In this document: one piece after another, positions 4,685 through 5,231 of the stretch
Position numbering within the stretch: the first letter of the stretch is position 1
How the letters are laid out: every line of letters starts with the position of its first letter
NCBI GenBank assembly: GCA_019232725.1
Contig: JAFANK010000125.1
Coordinates: 1-5,231, forward strand
Direction: 5' to 3'
DNA from: Vulcanimicrobiota bacterium
Lineage (GTDB): Bacteria > Vulcanimicrobiota > Vulcanimicrobiia > Eremiobacterales > Eremiobacteraceae
DNA: 5,231 bases
The notes under the pieces: generated by a model
Told to the model about the DNA's origin: nothing
The model's database searches: none
What the model saw: only the letters and a program-made list of their open reading frames with translations
Position numbers and translations under genes: made by a program

Positions 4685-5231
4685 CCGCCACCGTTCGACG
4701 ATACGTCGCGCTCACGGACGGGTTCCTCGACGATGTGCATCACGCCAAGACAGCCTACGGCGTGCTGCGTTACGGTCGCGATGACGTCGTGGCGATCGTT
4801 GATCGGAAATTTGCCGGGCGCCGACTGCAAGACGTCGTGCCGGGCATCGGTCGCGACGCCCCAATCGTCGCAACAATCGGCGAAGCACTCGCGTTCGCGC
4901 CGACCTCGCTGCTCATCGGCGTCGCGGTGTCCGGTGGCGCACTGCCACCAGTTTTCCGCGCGCATGTGCTCGCGGCGATCGATGCCGGACTCGAGATCGT
5001 CAACGGACTCCATCAATTCATGGCTGACGATCCCGAATTTGCGGCACATGCGCGGGCCAGCGGCGCGCGTCTTTGGGACGTGCGCGAGCCTCCCGACGAC
5101 ATCCCGCTCATGTCGGGCGCTGCCTACGGCGTGCCGCAGACCGTGGTGCTCGCCGTGGGAAGCGATTGTGCCGTTGGCAAGATGTCCGTGATGCTGGAAT
5201 TGACCGCCGCCGCCCAGGCCGATGGCGCGCG
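4681..5231 (+). CDS. DUF1611 P-loop protein, N-terminal part (DgcN-like D-amino-acid N-acetyltransferase candidate)
   Basis: Read from ATG 4681, which overlaps the preceding stop (ATGA), the frame stays open to the right edge, giving 183 full codons. Residues 1 to about 150 resemble the Rossmann-like N-terminal domain of DUF1611 proteins (AKTAYGVLRYG, IVNGLHQF, LWDVREPP). They are followed by a Walker A-type loop GSDCAVGKMS at 160-169, where the family usually has GTDCAVGKMT. Lys167 is the phosphate-binding lysine. The rest of the P-loop domain is outside the window. DgcN of Pseudoalteromonas, a member of this family, N-acetylates D-glutamate, and its partner DgcA is a homologue of the gene just upstream. 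I infer the same role here from family and tight coupling, but other DUF1611 proteins may differ. No Shine-Dalgarno is visible; translation probably depends on re-initiation. Confidence 0.9.
   Translation, partial: MTATVRRYVALTDGFLDDVHHAKTAYGVLRYGRDDVVAIVDRKFAGRRLQDVVPGIGRDAPIVATIGEALAFAPTSLLIGVAVSGGALPPVFRAHVLAAIDAGLEIVNGLHQFMADDPEFAAHARASGARLWDVREPPDDIPLMSGAAYGVPQTVVLAVGSDCAVGKMSVMLELTAAAQADGA

Overview
The window is a GC-rich bacterial chromosomal segment of dense metabolic genes. It holds two diverging gene groups and no mobile element, CRISPR array, tRNA or rRNA that I can see. The order arginine/tyrosine phosphatase, rpiB, glyA on the minus strand matches the ywlE-rpiB-glyA neighbourhood of Bacillus subtilis and related lineages. 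This suggests a high-GC member of the broad Terrabacteria (Firmicutes, Chloroflexota, Eremiobacterota or Armatimonadota type) rather than an enteric proteobacterium. That placement is an inference from gene order only.

Minus strand, 2390 down to 1: a PfkB-family sugar kinase (1443-2390), a low-molecular-weight phosphatase (952-1413), ribose-5-phosphate isomerase B (402-899) and the N-terminal 135 codons of serine hydroxymethyltransferase (1-405, running off the left edge). The gaps are 29 nt and about 52-58 nt, and rpiB and glyA overlap by four bases (GTGA). The set reads as one operon covering sugar phosphorylation, pentose-phosphate isomerisation and one-carbon metabolism, plus a signalling phosphatase.

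A 122-bp divergent intergenic region (2391-2512) separates this operon from the plus-strand genes. The first plus-strand gene (2513-3313) encodes a sugar-phosphate isomerase/epimerase-like TIM barrel whose expected metal-binding residues all appear to be replaced. A convincing rho-independent terminator (3357-3390) follows it, so it is probably transcribed alone. Next comes a 256-bp non-coding stretch (3391-3646) rich in inverted repeats.

The last two genes are an enolase-superfamily dipeptide epimerase/N-acylamino-acid racemase (3647-4684) and a DUF1611 P-loop protein (4681 to the right edge), joined by an ATGA overlap. This pair resembles the DgcA/DgcN pair described for D-glutamate catabolism: DgcN N-acetylates D-Glu and DgcA racemises the N-acetyl product. 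It is the most interesting module here. Further points of interest are the apparent pseudoenzyme TIM barrel and three inverted repeats of the same form (5-bp arms around a central AA) placed upstream of the plus-strand genes.
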